Shown here: positions 25,613-34,719 of the stretch, piece by piece
Layout of the letters: the number at the start of each line of letters is the position of its first letter
Position numbering within the stretch: position 1 is the stretch's first letter
NCBI RefSeq assembly: GCF_003601985.1
Contig: NZ_QZXA01000006.1
Location: 124,001-188,000 of the forward strand
Direction: 5' to 3'
Source: Mesorhizobium jarvisii
GTDB taxonomy: Bacteria; Pseudomonadota; Alphaproteobacteria; Rhizobiales; Rhizobiaceae
DNA: 64,000 bases
Made by a program: the position numbers and the translations under genes
The notes under the pieces: generated by a model
Databases searched by the model: none
Seen by the model: the letters and a program-made list of their open reading frames with translations, nothing else
What the model was told of the DNA's origin: nothing

Positions 25613-26428
25613 ATGGCCTATCTCGACGAGCTGTTTTCGGTGGCCGGCAAGACCGCGCTGGTGACGGGCGCGGCGACCGGTATCGGCCGCATGGCGGCGA
25701 CAGCGCTGGTCAAGGCCGGTGCCAGCGTCATGATCGCTTCGCGCAAGGGCGAGGATTGCATCCAGGTTGCCAATGCGTTGAACGGGCTCGGCGCCCCCGG
25801 CCGGGCCGAGGGCTTCGCCGGCGACGTCTCCAGCGAGGCCGGCATCGCCGCACTCGTCGCCGAGGTCAAGGCGCGGACCGCCAAACTCGATATCCTGATC
25901 AACAATGCCGGCGTTTCCTGGGGCGCGCCGCTGGAGAGTTTTCCCTATTCGGCATGGGCCAAGGTGTTCGGCGTCAATGTCACCGCCGTCTTCCACCTGA
26001 CCCGCGAATTGCTGCCTCTGCTCGAAGCCGCCGCCAGCGACGCCGATCCGGCCCGGGTGATCAACCTGGGTTCGGTGATGGGGACGCAGCCGTTGGCCGA
26101 CGACGCTTATTCCTACACGGCGTCCAAGGCCGCGGTGCATCATCTGACGCGTACGCTCGCACTCGAATTCGCCGCCCGCCGCATCACCGTCAACGCCTTT
26201 GCCCCCGGCCCTTTCCAAAGCCGCATGACGGCCTTTGCCACCGGTACCGATGAGCAGGCCAAACATGTCGGCGGCCATGTTCCGATCGGCCGTATCGGCG
26301 CACCGGATGACATTGCCGGCGCAACGCTCTATTTGTGCAGCCGTGCAGGCAGCTATGTCACCGGCGCCATCCTGCCGATCGACGGCGGGCAGTCGGTGCA
26401 GCATGGATTGACCTTGTTCAAGGAATGA
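25613..26428 (+). CDS. SDR-family oxidoreductase
   Basis: A 271-residue classical short-chain dehydrogenase/reductase. NAD(P) binding: TGAATGIG near residue 20. NNAG motif: LINNAGVSWG. Active site: Ser in NLGSVMG, with Tyr and Lys in YSYTASKAA. The gene has a GGAGGA ribosome site and heads the plus-strand operon SDR-MaoC-APH-SDR. It likely oxidises or reduces a 3-hydroxyacyl or 3-oxoacyl type intermediate. Exact substrate is unknown. Confidence 0.92.
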   Translation: MAYLDELFSVAGKTALVTGAATGIGRMAATALVKAGASVMIASRKGEDCIQVANALNGLGAPGRAEGFAGDVSSEAGIAALVAEVKARTAKLDILINNAGVSWGAPLESFPYSAWAKVFGVNVTAVFHLTRELLPLLEAAASDADPARVINLGSVMGTQPLADDAYSYTASKAAVHHLTRTLALEFAARRITVNAFAPGPFQSRMTAFATGTDEQAKHVGGHVPIGRIGAPDDIAGATLYLCSRAGSYVTGAILPIDGGQSVQHGLTLFKE

Positions 26429-26466
26429 CATTTTCCGGCCATAGAAGCCGGAGTGAACTGGAGGAC

Positions 26467-26952
26467 ATGAGCGTGGAACCGATCAGTCTCGATGTGCTTC
26501 TGGCCAGTGTCGGCAAGGAGGTTGGCGTTTCGCCGTGGCGGGTGGTGACGCAGCGGATGATCGACCAGTTCGCCGACGCCACCGACGATCACCAGTTCAT
26601 CCATTGCGATCCCGAGCGGGCCAAGCGCGAGACGCCCTTCGGCGGCACCATCGCGCATGGTTTCCTGTCGCTGTCGCTGCTGTCGGCAATGACCTTCGAG
26701 ACCATGCCGCCGCTGGAAAACGGCAAGATGGGCGTCAATCACGGCTTCGATTCGCTGCGCTTCCTGGCCCCGGTGAAGACCGGCGCGCGCATCCGCACCC
26801 GTTTCGTGCTGGCCGATGTCAAGGTGAGACCCTCGGGCTGGGTGCAGACGGCGCACGACGTGACGATCGAGATAGAGGGTTCGAAGAAACCGGCCCTGAC
26901 CGCCCGCTGGCTGACGCTGACGCTGATCGAACGCCAGCCCGAGACCGCATGA
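26467..26952 (+). CDS. MaoC-family (R)-hydratase-like dehydratase
   Basis: A 161-residue hot-dog-fold hydratase. The MaoC signature is visible: FADATDDHQFIHCDPERA, containing the catalytic Asp and His, and GGTIAHGFLSLSL. It probably hydrates a trans-enoyl-CoA to an (R)-3-hydroxyacyl-CoA. Start choice is open: ATG 26467 is only 2 bases from the GGAGG, while in-frame GTG 26473 is 8 bases from it. Its stop overlaps the next gene start as ATGA, so translation is coupled. Confidence 0.93.
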   Translation: MSVEPISLDVLLASVGKEVGVSPWRVVTQRMIDQFADATDDHQFIHCDPERAKRETPFGGTIAHGFLSLSLLSAMTFETMPPLENGKMGVNHGFDSLRFLAPVKTGARIRTRFVLADVKVRPSGWVQTAHDVTIEIEGSKKPALTARWLTLTLIERQPETA

Positions 26953-27983
26953 ACGACCCCAACGCGCTCGACCAGGCAGCGCTTGCGCCTTACCTCAAGG
27001 CGGAAATCCCCGGCTTTTCCGGGTTTGCTTCAATCGAAAAATTCAAATCCGGCCAGTCCAACCCGACCTATCTCATCACGGCGGCCAGCGGCCGCTATGT
27101 GCTGCGCGCCAAGCCGCCGGGGCAGTTGCTGAAGTCGGCGCATCAGGTCGACCGCGAATTCCGCGTGATGAAGGCGCTTGCCGGCACCGCCGTGCCAGTG
27201 CCCGAAATGCTGCATCTGTCGGCCGAGGACTCGCCGATCGGCCGCATGTTCTATGTCATGGATTTCCTCGACGGCCGTATCTTCTGGGATCCGGCATTGC
27301 CCGAGGCACGTGACAACGATGAACGCGCCGCCATCTACGACGCCATGAACGGCACGCTCGCGGCCCTGCACGATGTCGATGTCGACGCGGTGGGTCTTTC
27401 CGATTTCGGCCGGCCGGGCAATTATTTCGAACGGCAGCTGGCACGCTGGACCAGCCAGTACCGCGCCTCCGAAACCGCCATAATTGCCGACATGGACCGA
27501 CTGATCGCCTGGCTGGAAACGCACCTGCCCGCGGATGACGGCCTGGTATCGCTGGTGCATGGCGACTACCGGCTGGACAATCTGATCTTCGCGCCGGACC
27601 GGCCAAGGGTCATCGCGGTGCTCGACTGGGAACTGTCGACATCAGGCCACCCCGTCGCCGACATCGCCTATCAATGCATGCAATGGCGCCTGCCGCATGC
27701 TTCCGGCTTTCGCGGCCTCGGCGGCGTCGACCGCGCCGCGCTCGGCCTGCCTTCCGAGGAAGACTATATCGCTGCCTATTGCCGGCGGCGCGGGCTCGGC
27801 GGCATCGGCAACTGGACCTTCTTCCTCGCCTTCTCCTTCTTCCGGTTGGCGGCGATCTGCCAGGGTGTCTACAAGCGCGCGCTGGACGGCAATGCCTCCA
27901 ATCCCGAAAAGGCCAGGACCTATGGCGAGGCGGTGAAGCTGCTGTCGCATCTCGCCGCCAGACTGATCGACAAGCAGACATGA
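26949..27983 (+). CDS. Phosphotransferase (APH/ACAD10-11 N-domain-like kinase)
   Basis: A 344-residue aminoglycoside-phosphotransferase-fold kinase. The catalytic loop is HGDYRLDNLIF and the metal site follows as LDWELSTSGHPVADIAY. The N-terminal FKSGQSNPTYLI glycine-rich segment and RAKPPG match the ACAD10/11 and LvaA group rather than antibiotic kinases. LvaA-type proteins phosphorylate 4-hydroxyacyl-CoA. Genetic linkage to an acyl-CoA dehydrogenase, SDRs and MaoC supports that subgroup here. An antibiotic-resistance role is unlikely. Confidence 0.88.
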   Translation: MNDPNALDQAALAPYLKAEIPGFSGFASIEKFKSGQSNPTYLITAASGRYVLRAKPPGQLLKSAHQVDREFRVMKALAGTAVPVPEMLHLSAEDSPIGRMFYVMDFLDGRIFWDPALPEARDNDERAAIYDAMNGTLAALHDVDVDAVGLSDFGRPGNYFERQLARWTSQYRASETAIIADMDRLIAWLETHLPADDGLVSLVHGDYRLDNLIFAPDRPRVIAVLDWELSTSGHPVADIAYQCMQWRLPHASGFRGLGGVDRAALGLPSEEDYIAAYCRRRGLGGIGNWTFFLAFSFFRLAAICQGVYKRALDGNASNPEKARTYGEAVKLLSHLAARLIDKQT

Positions 27984-27995
27984 CGGGGAGCAATT

Positions 27996-28772
27996 ATGGG
28001 CCGCTTTGACGGAGCAACGGTGCTGATCACAGGTGCCGCCGGCGGCCTCGGCCAGGGTGCCGCGAAAGGCTTTGCCACCGAGGGCGCGCGGCTGGTGTTA
28101 TCGGACATCGACGAGAAGGCGCTCGCAGATCTCGCCGCAACCTTGCCCACAGAGACGGCGATCCTGGCCGGTAACGTGGCCGACGAAAAACTGTCCGAGG
28201 ATCTGGTCCGGCTGGCGGTCGAAAGATTCGGCAGGCTGGATGTCGCCGTCAACAATGCCGGCATCGTCCAGAGTTTCGTGCGCCTGCCGCAGGTTCCGTC
28301 GGACGAGGCCCGCCGTGTGCTTGAGATCGACCTGCTTGGCGTCTTCTATGCCATGAAGCACCAGATCCCGCAGATGGAGCGGCAGTTCAAGGCGACAGCC
28401 AGGGGCGGCGCCATCGTCAACATCGCCTCGGTTGCCGGACTGGTCGGCGCGCCGAAACTCTCGGTCTATGCCGCCGCCAAGCATGGCGTCGTCGGGCTGA
28501 CCAAATCGGCGGCCGCCGAATATGCGACCAAGGGTGTGCGCATCAACGCCATCTGCCCGGCCCACACCAGGACGGCAATGGTGGACAGTTTCGTGCGCGC
28601 CTCCGGTATGCCGGAGGTAGAGGCGCTGGCCGAACTGACACGCGGCGTGCCGATGAAACGCGTGGCGGAAGTCGATGAAGTCACCGTCGCCATCCTGTTC
28701 GCCGCCGACCCGGCCAACTCCTTCATGACCGGCCATGCGCTGGCCATAGACGGCGGCGTCGGCGCCATCTGA
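27996..28772 (+). CDS. SDR-family oxidoreductase
   Basis: A 258-residue classical short-chain dehydrogenase. NAD(P) binding TGAAGGLG lies near residue 12, NNAG in VAVNNAGIV, and the active site has Ser in NIASVAG with Tyr-Lys in YAAAKHGV. It ends GHALAIDGGVGAI, as in many hydroxyacyl-CoA or cyclohexanol-type dehydrogenases. It lies 12 bases after the kinase gene in the same operon. This SDR and the one at the operon head are different subfamilies and probably act on different intermediates. Confidence 0.92.
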   Translation: MGRFDGATVLITGAAGGLGQGAAKGFATEGARLVLSDIDEKALADLAATLPTETAILAGNVADEKLSEDLVRLAVERFGRLDVAVNNAGIVQSFVRLPQVPSDEARRVLEIDLLGVFYAMKHQIPQMERQFKATARGGAIVNIASVAGLVGAPKLSVYAAAKHGVVGLTKSAAAEYATKGVRINAICPAHTRTAMVDSFVRASGMPEVEALAELTRGVPMKRVAEVDEVTVAILFAADPANSFMTGHALAIDGGVGAI

Positions 28773-28785
28773 GCCATGCCGTTTG

Positions 28786-28810
28786 GGAACTTCCCGTGCC
28801 CTTGTCCGTT
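28786..28810 (+). promoter_or_regulatory. EcfG-type promoter upstream of tetR
   Basis: GGAAC at 28786-28790 and CGTT at 28807-28810, spaced by 16 bases, match the alphaproteobacterial general-stress sigma promoter exactly. It lies 65 bases before the regulator start and overlaps the -35 of the sigma-70-like promoter. Confidence 0.5.
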
Positions 28811-28829
28811 TCCGTACAGCGTATATAAT
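28802..28829 (+). promoter_or_regulatory. Sigma-70-like promoter of tetR
   Basis: TTGTCC at 28802-28807, a 16-base spacer, then a perfect TATAAT at 28824-28829. A CCGTAC half-site lies at 28812-28817 inside the spacer, where the regulator could repress its own gene. Confidence 0.55.
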
Positions 28830-28875
28830 TTAGCCGGATACAACCAACCCCAGACACGACCGAAAGGCACCGGAT

Positions 28876-29520
28876 TTGCCGCTGAGCGTGCAGAAACGCC
28901 GCGAGAAACAGAAGGCCGAACTGCGTTCCGAACTGGTCGCGGCCGCGCACAAGCTCGTTCAGGAAGAAGGCTATGAGGGCCTGACCATCCGCAAACTGGC
29001 CAAGCGGGTCGGCTACGCGCCGATGTCGGTCTATTCCTATTTCGCCGACAAGCAGGACATTCTGTTCGCGTTGGCCGAGGACGCTTTCGAAACGCTTGCC
29101 CGCCGTATCGAGGAGCATCCGTCCGACGATCCGGTCGAGGCCTTGCAGGCCGTGATGACCGAATATGCCGCCTTCGGCCTCGGCAATCCCAATGAATACC
29201 GCACCGTTTTCATGACCGAAAAGACCAGGCCGCCGGAAGGTCGGAGTTTTCAAGAAATGCACGAGGCCAACCCGGCGATGAAGGTGCTGATCACGCGGGT
29301 CGAAGCCTGCGTCGCCGCCGGAAAATTGCAAGGCGATCCGCGCGCCATCGCCACCATGTTGTGGGCGGTTGGCCACGGCACGATCTCGCTGCTGATCACC
29401 TTTCCCTTCTACCCCTTCGGCGACCCGCAGGCATTCGTGAAACGCATGTGCGATTTCCAACTGGCCGCACTGAGCACCCAGAACGTACCGCCATTGACCG
29501 ATACATTGGTCAACTGCTGA
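28876..29520 (+). CDS. TetR/AcrR-family transcriptional regulator
   Basis: A 214-residue regulator. The N-terminal helix-turn-helix spans about residues 20-65 (LTIRKLAKRVGYAPMSVYSY), followed by an all-helical ligand domain. The start is TTG at 28876, 8 bases after AAAGG; a GTG at 28888 is an alternative. It follows the SDR-MaoC-kinase-SDR operon in the same direction and probably controls it together with the divergent acyl-CoA dehydrogenase operon. CGTAC-type palindromes nearby are candidate operators. The ligand is likely an acyl-CoA, by analogy. Confidence 0.9.
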   Translation: MPLSVQKRREKQKAELRSELVAAAHKLVQEEGYEGLTIRKLAKRVGYAPMSVYSYFADKQDILFALAEDAFETLARRIEEHPSDDPVEALQAVMTEYAAFGLGNPNEYRTVFMTEKTRPPEGRSFQEMHEANPAMKVLITRVEACVAAGKLQGDPRAIATMLWAVGHGTISLLITFPFYPFGDPQAFVKRMCDFQLAALSTQNVPPLTDTLVNC

Positions 29521-29601
29521 ACGACATCTCCTTCGTTTCCACGCTTCCTCGCCACCCTTTCGGACCAAACCGAGGGCAAATTTTTGGTTAACAAAGAATT
29601 T

Positions 29602-29617
29602 ATCGTACGCGTACGAT
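29602..29617. promoter_or_regulatory. Perfect 16-base palindrome, candidate TetR operator
   Basis: ATCGTACGCGTACGAT is fully self-complementary, of the CGTACG class common for TetR-family sites. It lies just upstream of a weak promoter (TTGAAC 29624, TATTTG 29647, 17-base spacer) for the small secreted protein gene. Confidence 0.55.
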
Positions 29618-29661
29618 CTTGACTTGAACTTCGCGATCGGCAGTCGTATTTGTACGCAGCA

Positions 29662-29675
29662 CCGTACATGTACGG
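29662..29675. promoter_or_regulatory. Perfect 14-base palindrome, second candidate operator
   Basis: CCGTACATGTACGG is fully self-complementary and shares the CCGTAC half-site with 28812 and 25550. It lies 34 bases upstream of the small secreted protein start, downstream of the candidate promoter, a position suited to repression. Confidence 0.5.
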
Positions 29676-29708
29676 AAGAAATTCACCCGTCGAAAACGGA
29701 GACTGACG

Positions 29709-29957
29709 ATGAAAAAGACACTCCTCGCCCTCGCCGCCGTGGTGGCACTTTCCGGTTCGGCCTTCGCCGCCGGCACCACCCGGCCGGTCAAGCACCTGCC
29801 GGCCGCGACCTGTGTCGACACCAAGACCAATGTGAAGCTGGATTGCGCCTCGACCGGCTCGGTCGAGAAGAAGGGCACCGCGGAAAATACCGCTGAAGGC
29901 AAGGGCCTGCGCCTTGGCATCAGCATCAATCCCTGGATCCTGCCAAGCGCGTTCTAA
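29709..29957 (+). CDS. Small secreted protein, function unknown
   Basis: An 82-residue protein with a clear signal peptide (MKKTLLALAAVVALSGSAFA, cleavage expected after AFA). The mature part is about 62 residues and contains two Cys (ATCVDTKTNVKLDC) that could form a disulfide. A GGAGACTGACG ribosome region precedes the ATG. I do not recognise a family with confidence. Two perfect palindromes upstream suggest tight regulation by a TetR-type protein, and the neighbouring TetR gene is the first candidate. Confidence 0.8.
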   Translation: MKKTLLALAAVVALSGSAFAAGTTRPVKHLPAATCVDTKTNVKLDCASTGSVEKKGTAENTAEGKGLRLGISINPWILPSAF

Positions 29958-29973
29958 GGTCGACCGCATACCC

Positions 29974-29992
29974 GCCCGGGGTTTCCCCGGGC
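29974..29992. terminator. Stem-loop between convergent genes
   Basis: GCCCGGGG, loop TTT, CCCCGGGC: a perfect 8-bp stem located 16 bases after the small-protein stop and 13 bases before the AraC stop. No T tract follows on either side, so it is a probable but not canonical bidirectional terminator. Confidence 0.5.
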
Positions 29993-30005
29993 ATGGACGA
30001 GATAG

Positions 30006-30929
30006 CTACCCCAGGTTCTGCGCCTGATATTGAGTTGGTGCGCAGCCAACCTTGCCGCTGAAGGCGGTGCTGAAGGCACTAGCCGATTGATAGCCAACAT
30101 CGGCGGCGATCTGGCTGAGCGGTTTGTGGCTATGCAGCAAGGCATCCTTGGCCAGCGCCATTCGCCACGCCAGCAGATATTCGACCGGTGCCGCCCCGAC
30201 GATATCGGTGAACCGCCGCGCAAAGCGCGAGCGTGACATACCGGCACTTCTGGCGAGTTCGGCGACCGTCCACGCTCTGCCGACATCCGCATGGATGTGG
30301 GCGAGCGCCCTCGCCAGCTTCGGATCCGCAAGGCCGCCAAGCAGTCCCTGAGGCTGTAACGCGCGCCGCGCGCCATCCCGCCGCAGCGTTTCGATCAGCA
30401 TCACCTCGATCAGCCTCGACAGCACCATGTCCCTGGCCGGTCGTGCAGCGTTTGTCTCATCGACGATGATGCGCATCAGGCTTCCCAGCCTTTCCCCGAC
30501 TTCCTCCGCCGCCCGTATATGGGTGAAGCGTGGCAGCAGACCGAACAGCAGATCGGCATTGGCCGGGTCGCACAGGATCAGGCCGCCAAGGATGCGCGTC
30601 GTCGGGCCTTCCGCTAGTGTGCCGACCCTGAGCTCATTGTTGACCGTATTGCGTTGCTTGAACTCGGTGTCGGACAGGACGAGCTTGGCGCCGGGGTGGC
30701 TGACGAAGCACACCGAAGACGGCTGCGCGGCCAGGAGGTAATCCCCCGCGCACACCCGCACCGCCTCGGCATAGTCTGGCTCGAACCAGCATTCACCTTC
30801 GGTCACCAGATAGAAGGTGGGGTCGGTCTGGTATGGCGAGCGGATGCCCCACTCACCGGTTGCTGCGAGATTGCCAAGCAGCAGCGTCCTTGGGCGCAAC
30901 AGGGCGATGATATCGGTCAAGGGGTCCAA
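30006..30929 (-). CDS. AraC-family regulator with cupin-type N-domain
   Basis: A 307-residue regulator. The first 190 residues are a cupin_6 type sensor (LVTEGECWFEPD), and the C-terminal 100 residues carry two helix-turn-helices (WTVAELARSAGMSRSRFARR and PLSQIAADVGYQSASAFSTA). The start appears to be TTG at 30929, since no in-frame ATG lies near; the exact start is unsure. It is divergent from the SDR gene at 31024, with 94 bases between, and is probably its regulator, as is common for AraC/SDR pairs. Confidence 0.9.
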   Translation of the reverse strand: MDPLTDIIALLRPRTLLLGNLAATGEWGIRSPYQTDPTFYLVTEGECWFEPDYAEAVRVCAGDYLLAAQPSSVCFVSHPGAKLVLSDTEFKQRNTVNNELRVGTLAEGPTTRILGGLILCDPANADLLFGLLPRFTHIRAAEEVGERLGSLMRIIVDETNAARPARDMVLSRLIEVMLIETLRRDGARRALQPQGLLGGLADPKLARALAHIHADVGRAWTVAELARSAGMSRSRFARRFTDIVGAAPVEYLLAWRMALAKDALLHSHKPLSQIAADVGYQSASAFSTAFSGKVGCAPTQYQAQNLG

Positions 30930-31023
30930 ATGAGACGATCCGTAATTTAACTGGCATTTTCCATTATAGATCAGCCCAAAAGTTTTACCTAGATCACCCG
31001 CATAACCTCAAGGAGTTATGTGA

Positions 31024-31872
31024 ATGACCAAGACCGTCCTCATCACCGGCTGTTCCTCCGGACTGGGCAAGACCACGGCGAGGCACTTCGCGGCCCAAGG
31101 CTGGAACGTCATCGCCACGATGCGCAAGCCGGACCAGAGCCTCGCCGCCGGCTATCCCGAGCAAATGCTTGTCTTGCCTCTCGACGTCACCAACCCAGCC
31201 AGCATAGAGAGCGCCATTGCCGCCGGGATCGCGCGATTTGGGCATATCGACACCGTCATCAACAATGCCGGCATCAGCGTCGTTTCGATCTTCGAGGCGA
31301 CCGCGAAGGAGACGATCCGCGGCATTTTCGAGACCAATGTTTTCGGGGTGATGAATGTCATGCAGGCCGTCATCCCGCATCTGCGTGATCATGGCGGCGG
31401 CACGATCGTCAACATCACCTCCGGCGTCGGGCTGGCGGCCGTACCACTGCTGGCGCTGTACACCGCGACCAAGCATGCCGTCGAAGGCCTGTCGGAATCG
31501 CTGTCCTACGAACTTGAATCGCAGAACATCCTGGTCAAGCTGGTCGAACCCGGCGCCATGCGCACCACCAGTTTCACCGCCAACACCATGGAGGCGTCAC
31601 AGGCCGTTTCCGTGCCGGCAGAATACAAGCCCTACTTCGACCACATGATGCGGTCGATGATGAACTACCCGCTCCCGGATGCGGATGAAGAACAGGTCGT
31701 TGCGACAATCCATGCGGCGGCGACCGATCCATCAAACCGCCTGCGCTATCTCGCCGGTCCGGACACCGAGGAAATGGCGAGGTTGCGTTGGTCGACCTCG
31801 GAAGACGAGTATCTGTCGACCATGAACCGGTTGATGGGACAGACCGCCTGGCGCGACGGCAATCCTGGCTGA
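31024..31872 (+). CDS. SDR-family oxidoreductase
   Basis: A 282-residue classical short-chain dehydrogenase. TGCSSGLG binds the cofactor, NNAG is in VINNAGISV, and the active site is Ser in NITSGVG with Tyr-Lys in YTATKHAV. The C-terminal extension after residue 200 (ANTMEASQAVSVPAEYK) is longer than in simple reductases, as in retinol/17-beta-type SDRs. AAGGAG lies 8 bases before ATG 31024. Function is not further resolved; the divergent AraC gene probably controls it. Confidence 0.9.
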   Translation: MTKTVLITGCSSGLGKTTARHFAAQGWNVIATMRKPDQSLAAGYPEQMLVLPLDVTNPASIESAIAAGIARFGHIDTVINNAGISVVSIFEATAKETIRGIFETNVFGVMNVMQAVIPHLRDHGGGTIVNITSGVGLAAVPLLALYTATKHAVEGLSESLSYELESQNILVKLVEPGAMRTTSFTANTMEASQAVSVPAEYKPYFDHMMRSMMNYPLPDADEEQVVATIHAAATDPSNRLRYLAGPDTEEMARLRWSTSEDEYLSTMNRLMGQTAWRDGNPG

Positions 31873-31914
31873 TCGCTTTGAGCCAAGGCTGCCAACCGCT
31901 GCGATGGCCGGATG

Positions 31915-32964
31915 TCAGCCGACCGAGATCGGCAGCCTGCTCGCCGAACTCTCGAAGGCAGCGTCGATCAGCTTCTGCATGTCGGCGGCGCGCCGGAAGG
32001 ACGGGGCACCATTCTGCCCGGCATCCAGCGCGTCGACAAACCGCCGGGCGTTGCGCTTGACATCCGGCAGGGCCAGCTCGCGCCAGAGCTGAACATCGAC
32101 GTCCTCTCCCAGGCACGCCGACAGCCGCGCTGCCTTGCCATCGGTCTCGACCTTGAGCGCTCCCTTGGTGCCATGCAGCGCCAGCGACAGGTCATTGCCA
32201 TGGCCGGTTGTGTAGCGGCTCGCCATGATCGTCGCCAGTGCGCCGGATGCCAGCCGTGCCGTCATCGCCACGCTGTCATTGGCGTCCAGCACATAGTCGC
32301 CGATCCGGTTGCCCTCGGCCTTTGGAAACGTCACCAGATCGGCGTGCAGGCTGACAATATCCTGGGCCGCGCCATAGGTGGCGAAGTCCAGGATGTGGAT
32401 GCCGACATCGCCCAGAACCCCGGTCGACCCGTGCCGGGTCGACAGCCGCCACAGCCATTTGTCCTCGAGGCGCCAGTCGCCCCAGGATTTGCTGACCAGC
32501 CAGCTCTGCTTGTAGCTCGCCTCGACATGGCGCAATTCGCCGATCGCGCCCGCCAACACCAGACGCCGTGCTTCCTGGATCGCCGGTGAATTGCGGTAGG
32601 TGAGATTGACCATGTTGACGAGGCCGGCGGCCTCGGCCGCTTCGGTCATGGCAAGCGCATCGGCATGGTTCGGCGCGAGCGGCTTTTCGCAAAAGACATG
32701 TTTTCCCGCGGCAAGCAGCGCCAGCGTCGTCGCCTTGTGCACACCGTCCGGAGTGGCGTTGATGGCGGCGTCGAAATCGCCCCAGGCGATCGCCGCTTCA
32801 AGGCTCTCGAAAGAAGCGCCGATCTCGTTGGCAGCGGCAAACGCCGCCGCGCGGCCAGGCAGCTGATCGACACAGGCGACAATGCTGCAGCCAGGAACCT
32901 TTGCGAACTCTTCTACATGATGTCCGGCGATCCAGCCGGTGCCGAGCAAGAGCAGGCGATGCAT
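31915..32964 (-). CDS. Gfo/Idh/MocA-family oxidoreductase
   Basis: A 349-residue NAD(P)-dependent sugar or inositol-type oxidoreductase. The N-terminal Rossmann motif is LLLGTGWIAGHHVEEF, and the EKPLAPN motif contains the conserved Lys of the EKP triad. It follows the ThuA gene by 14 bases, so both are co-transcribed. Gfo/Idh/MocA and ThuA pairs occur in trehalose, sucrose or inositol-derived sugar catabolism. No sugar transporter is adjacent, so the substrate stays open. Confidence 0.93.
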   Translation of the reverse strand: MHRLLLLGTGWIAGHHVEEFAKVPGCSIVACVDQLPGRAAAFAAANEIGASFESLEAAIAWGDFDAAINATPDGVHKATTLALLAAGKHVFCEKPLAPNHADALAMTEAAEAAGLVNMVNLTYRNSPAIQEARRLVLAGAIGELRHVEASYKQSWLVSKSWGDWRLEDKWLWRLSTRHGSTGVLGDVGIHILDFATYGAAQDIVSLHADLVTFPKAEGNRIGDYVLDANDSVAMTARLASGALATIMASRYTTGHGNDLSLALHGTKGALKVETDGKAARLSACLGEDVDVQLWRELALPDVKRNARRFVDALDAGQNGAPSFRRAADMQKLIDAAFESSASRLPISVG

Positions 32965-32980
32965 CAGATCAGGTCCCCCA

Positions 32981-33766
32981 TCAACTCAAACCCTTGTCGC
33001 CATCGGCATGCAGGCGCAGGCCCTTCTGCACGATCTTCTCCTTGGCCTTGTCCGTCGGCACGTTCGGCGCATTGGTGATGCCGGACCATGCGGGCGCCGG
33101 ATTGTGCGCCCAGTGCACGGCATTGCGCAGCACCTGCTGCACGCCCTCATTGTGATAGATCGGATAGGTCTCGTGGCCGGGCGAGAAATAGAAGATGCGG
33201 CCCGCGCCACGCTGGTAGGTCAGCCCGGAACGGAACACCTCGCCGCCCTCGTACCAGGAGACGAACACCGTCTCCAGCGGCTCCGGCACGGCGAAGGGCT
33301 CGCCATACATTTCCGTCTCGCCGATCTCCAGGCATTCGCCGATGCCTTGCGCGATCGGGTGGCCGCGGTTGATCGCCCAGACCCGCTCGCGCTCACCCGC
33401 CTCGCGCCATTTCAGCGAACAGGGCGTGCCCATCAGCCGCTTGAATATCTTCGAGTAATGGCCGGAATGCAGCACGATCAGCCCCATGCCTTCCCAGATC
33501 CGCTTCTGCACGCGCTCGACGATCTCGTCCTTGACCTCGCCATGCGCGGCATGGCCCCACCACAAAAGCACGTCGGTGGCGGCCAGGCGCTTCTCGCTCA
33601 GCCCGTGCTCGGGTTCCTGCAAGGTGGCGGTCGTCGCCTCGATGCCCTTGTCCTGGTTGAGTGCCGCGGCGATCGTGCCATGCATGGTCAAGGGATAGAG
33701 GTCGCGGACGGCGGCATTGGTCTGTTCATGGACGTTCTCGCCCCAGACAACAGCTTTTATCGGCAT
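32981..33766 (-). CDS. ThuA-domain protein (trehalose-utilisation family)
   Basis: A 261-residue protein with a ThuA-like glutamine-amidotransferase-type fold ([45 protein letters not shown]). ThuA of Sinorhizobium acts in trehalose and related disaccharide catabolism with ThuB, a Gfo/Idh/MocA enzyme, and the gene pair here is the same arrangement. ATG 33766 follows GGAGG closely; a longer reading to 33832 is less likely. No thuEFGK transporter genes lie alongside, so equivalence to thuAB is not certain. Confidence 0.88.
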   Translation of the reverse strand: MPIKAVVWGENVHEQTNAAVRDLYPLTMHGTIAAALNQDKGIEATTATLQEPEHGLSEKRLAATDVLLWWGHAAHGEVKDEIVERVQKRIWEGMGLIVLHSGHYSKIFKRLMGTPCSLKWREAGERERVWAINRGHPIAQGIGECLEIGETEMYGEPFAVPEPLETVFVSWYEGGEVFRSGLTYQRGAGRIFYFSPGHETYPIYHNEGVQQVLRNAVHWAHNPAPAWSGITNAPNVPTDKAKEKIVQKGLRLHADGDKGLS

Positions 33767-33844
33767 TTTTCCTCCTCCAAAGCGCTTTGAATATCCCATC
33801 TGGCGATACCTTGGAAAGATGCCTTCGGCCAAAATTGCGGAAAA

Positions 33845-34711
<867 letters not shown>

Positions 34712-34719
<8 letters not shown>

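Noticed and set aside
26949..27983. Aminoglycoside resistance kinase
   Set aside because: Motifs and context (acyl-CoA dehydrogenase, MaoC, SDRs) fit the ACAD10/11-LvaA group better than antibiotic kinases.
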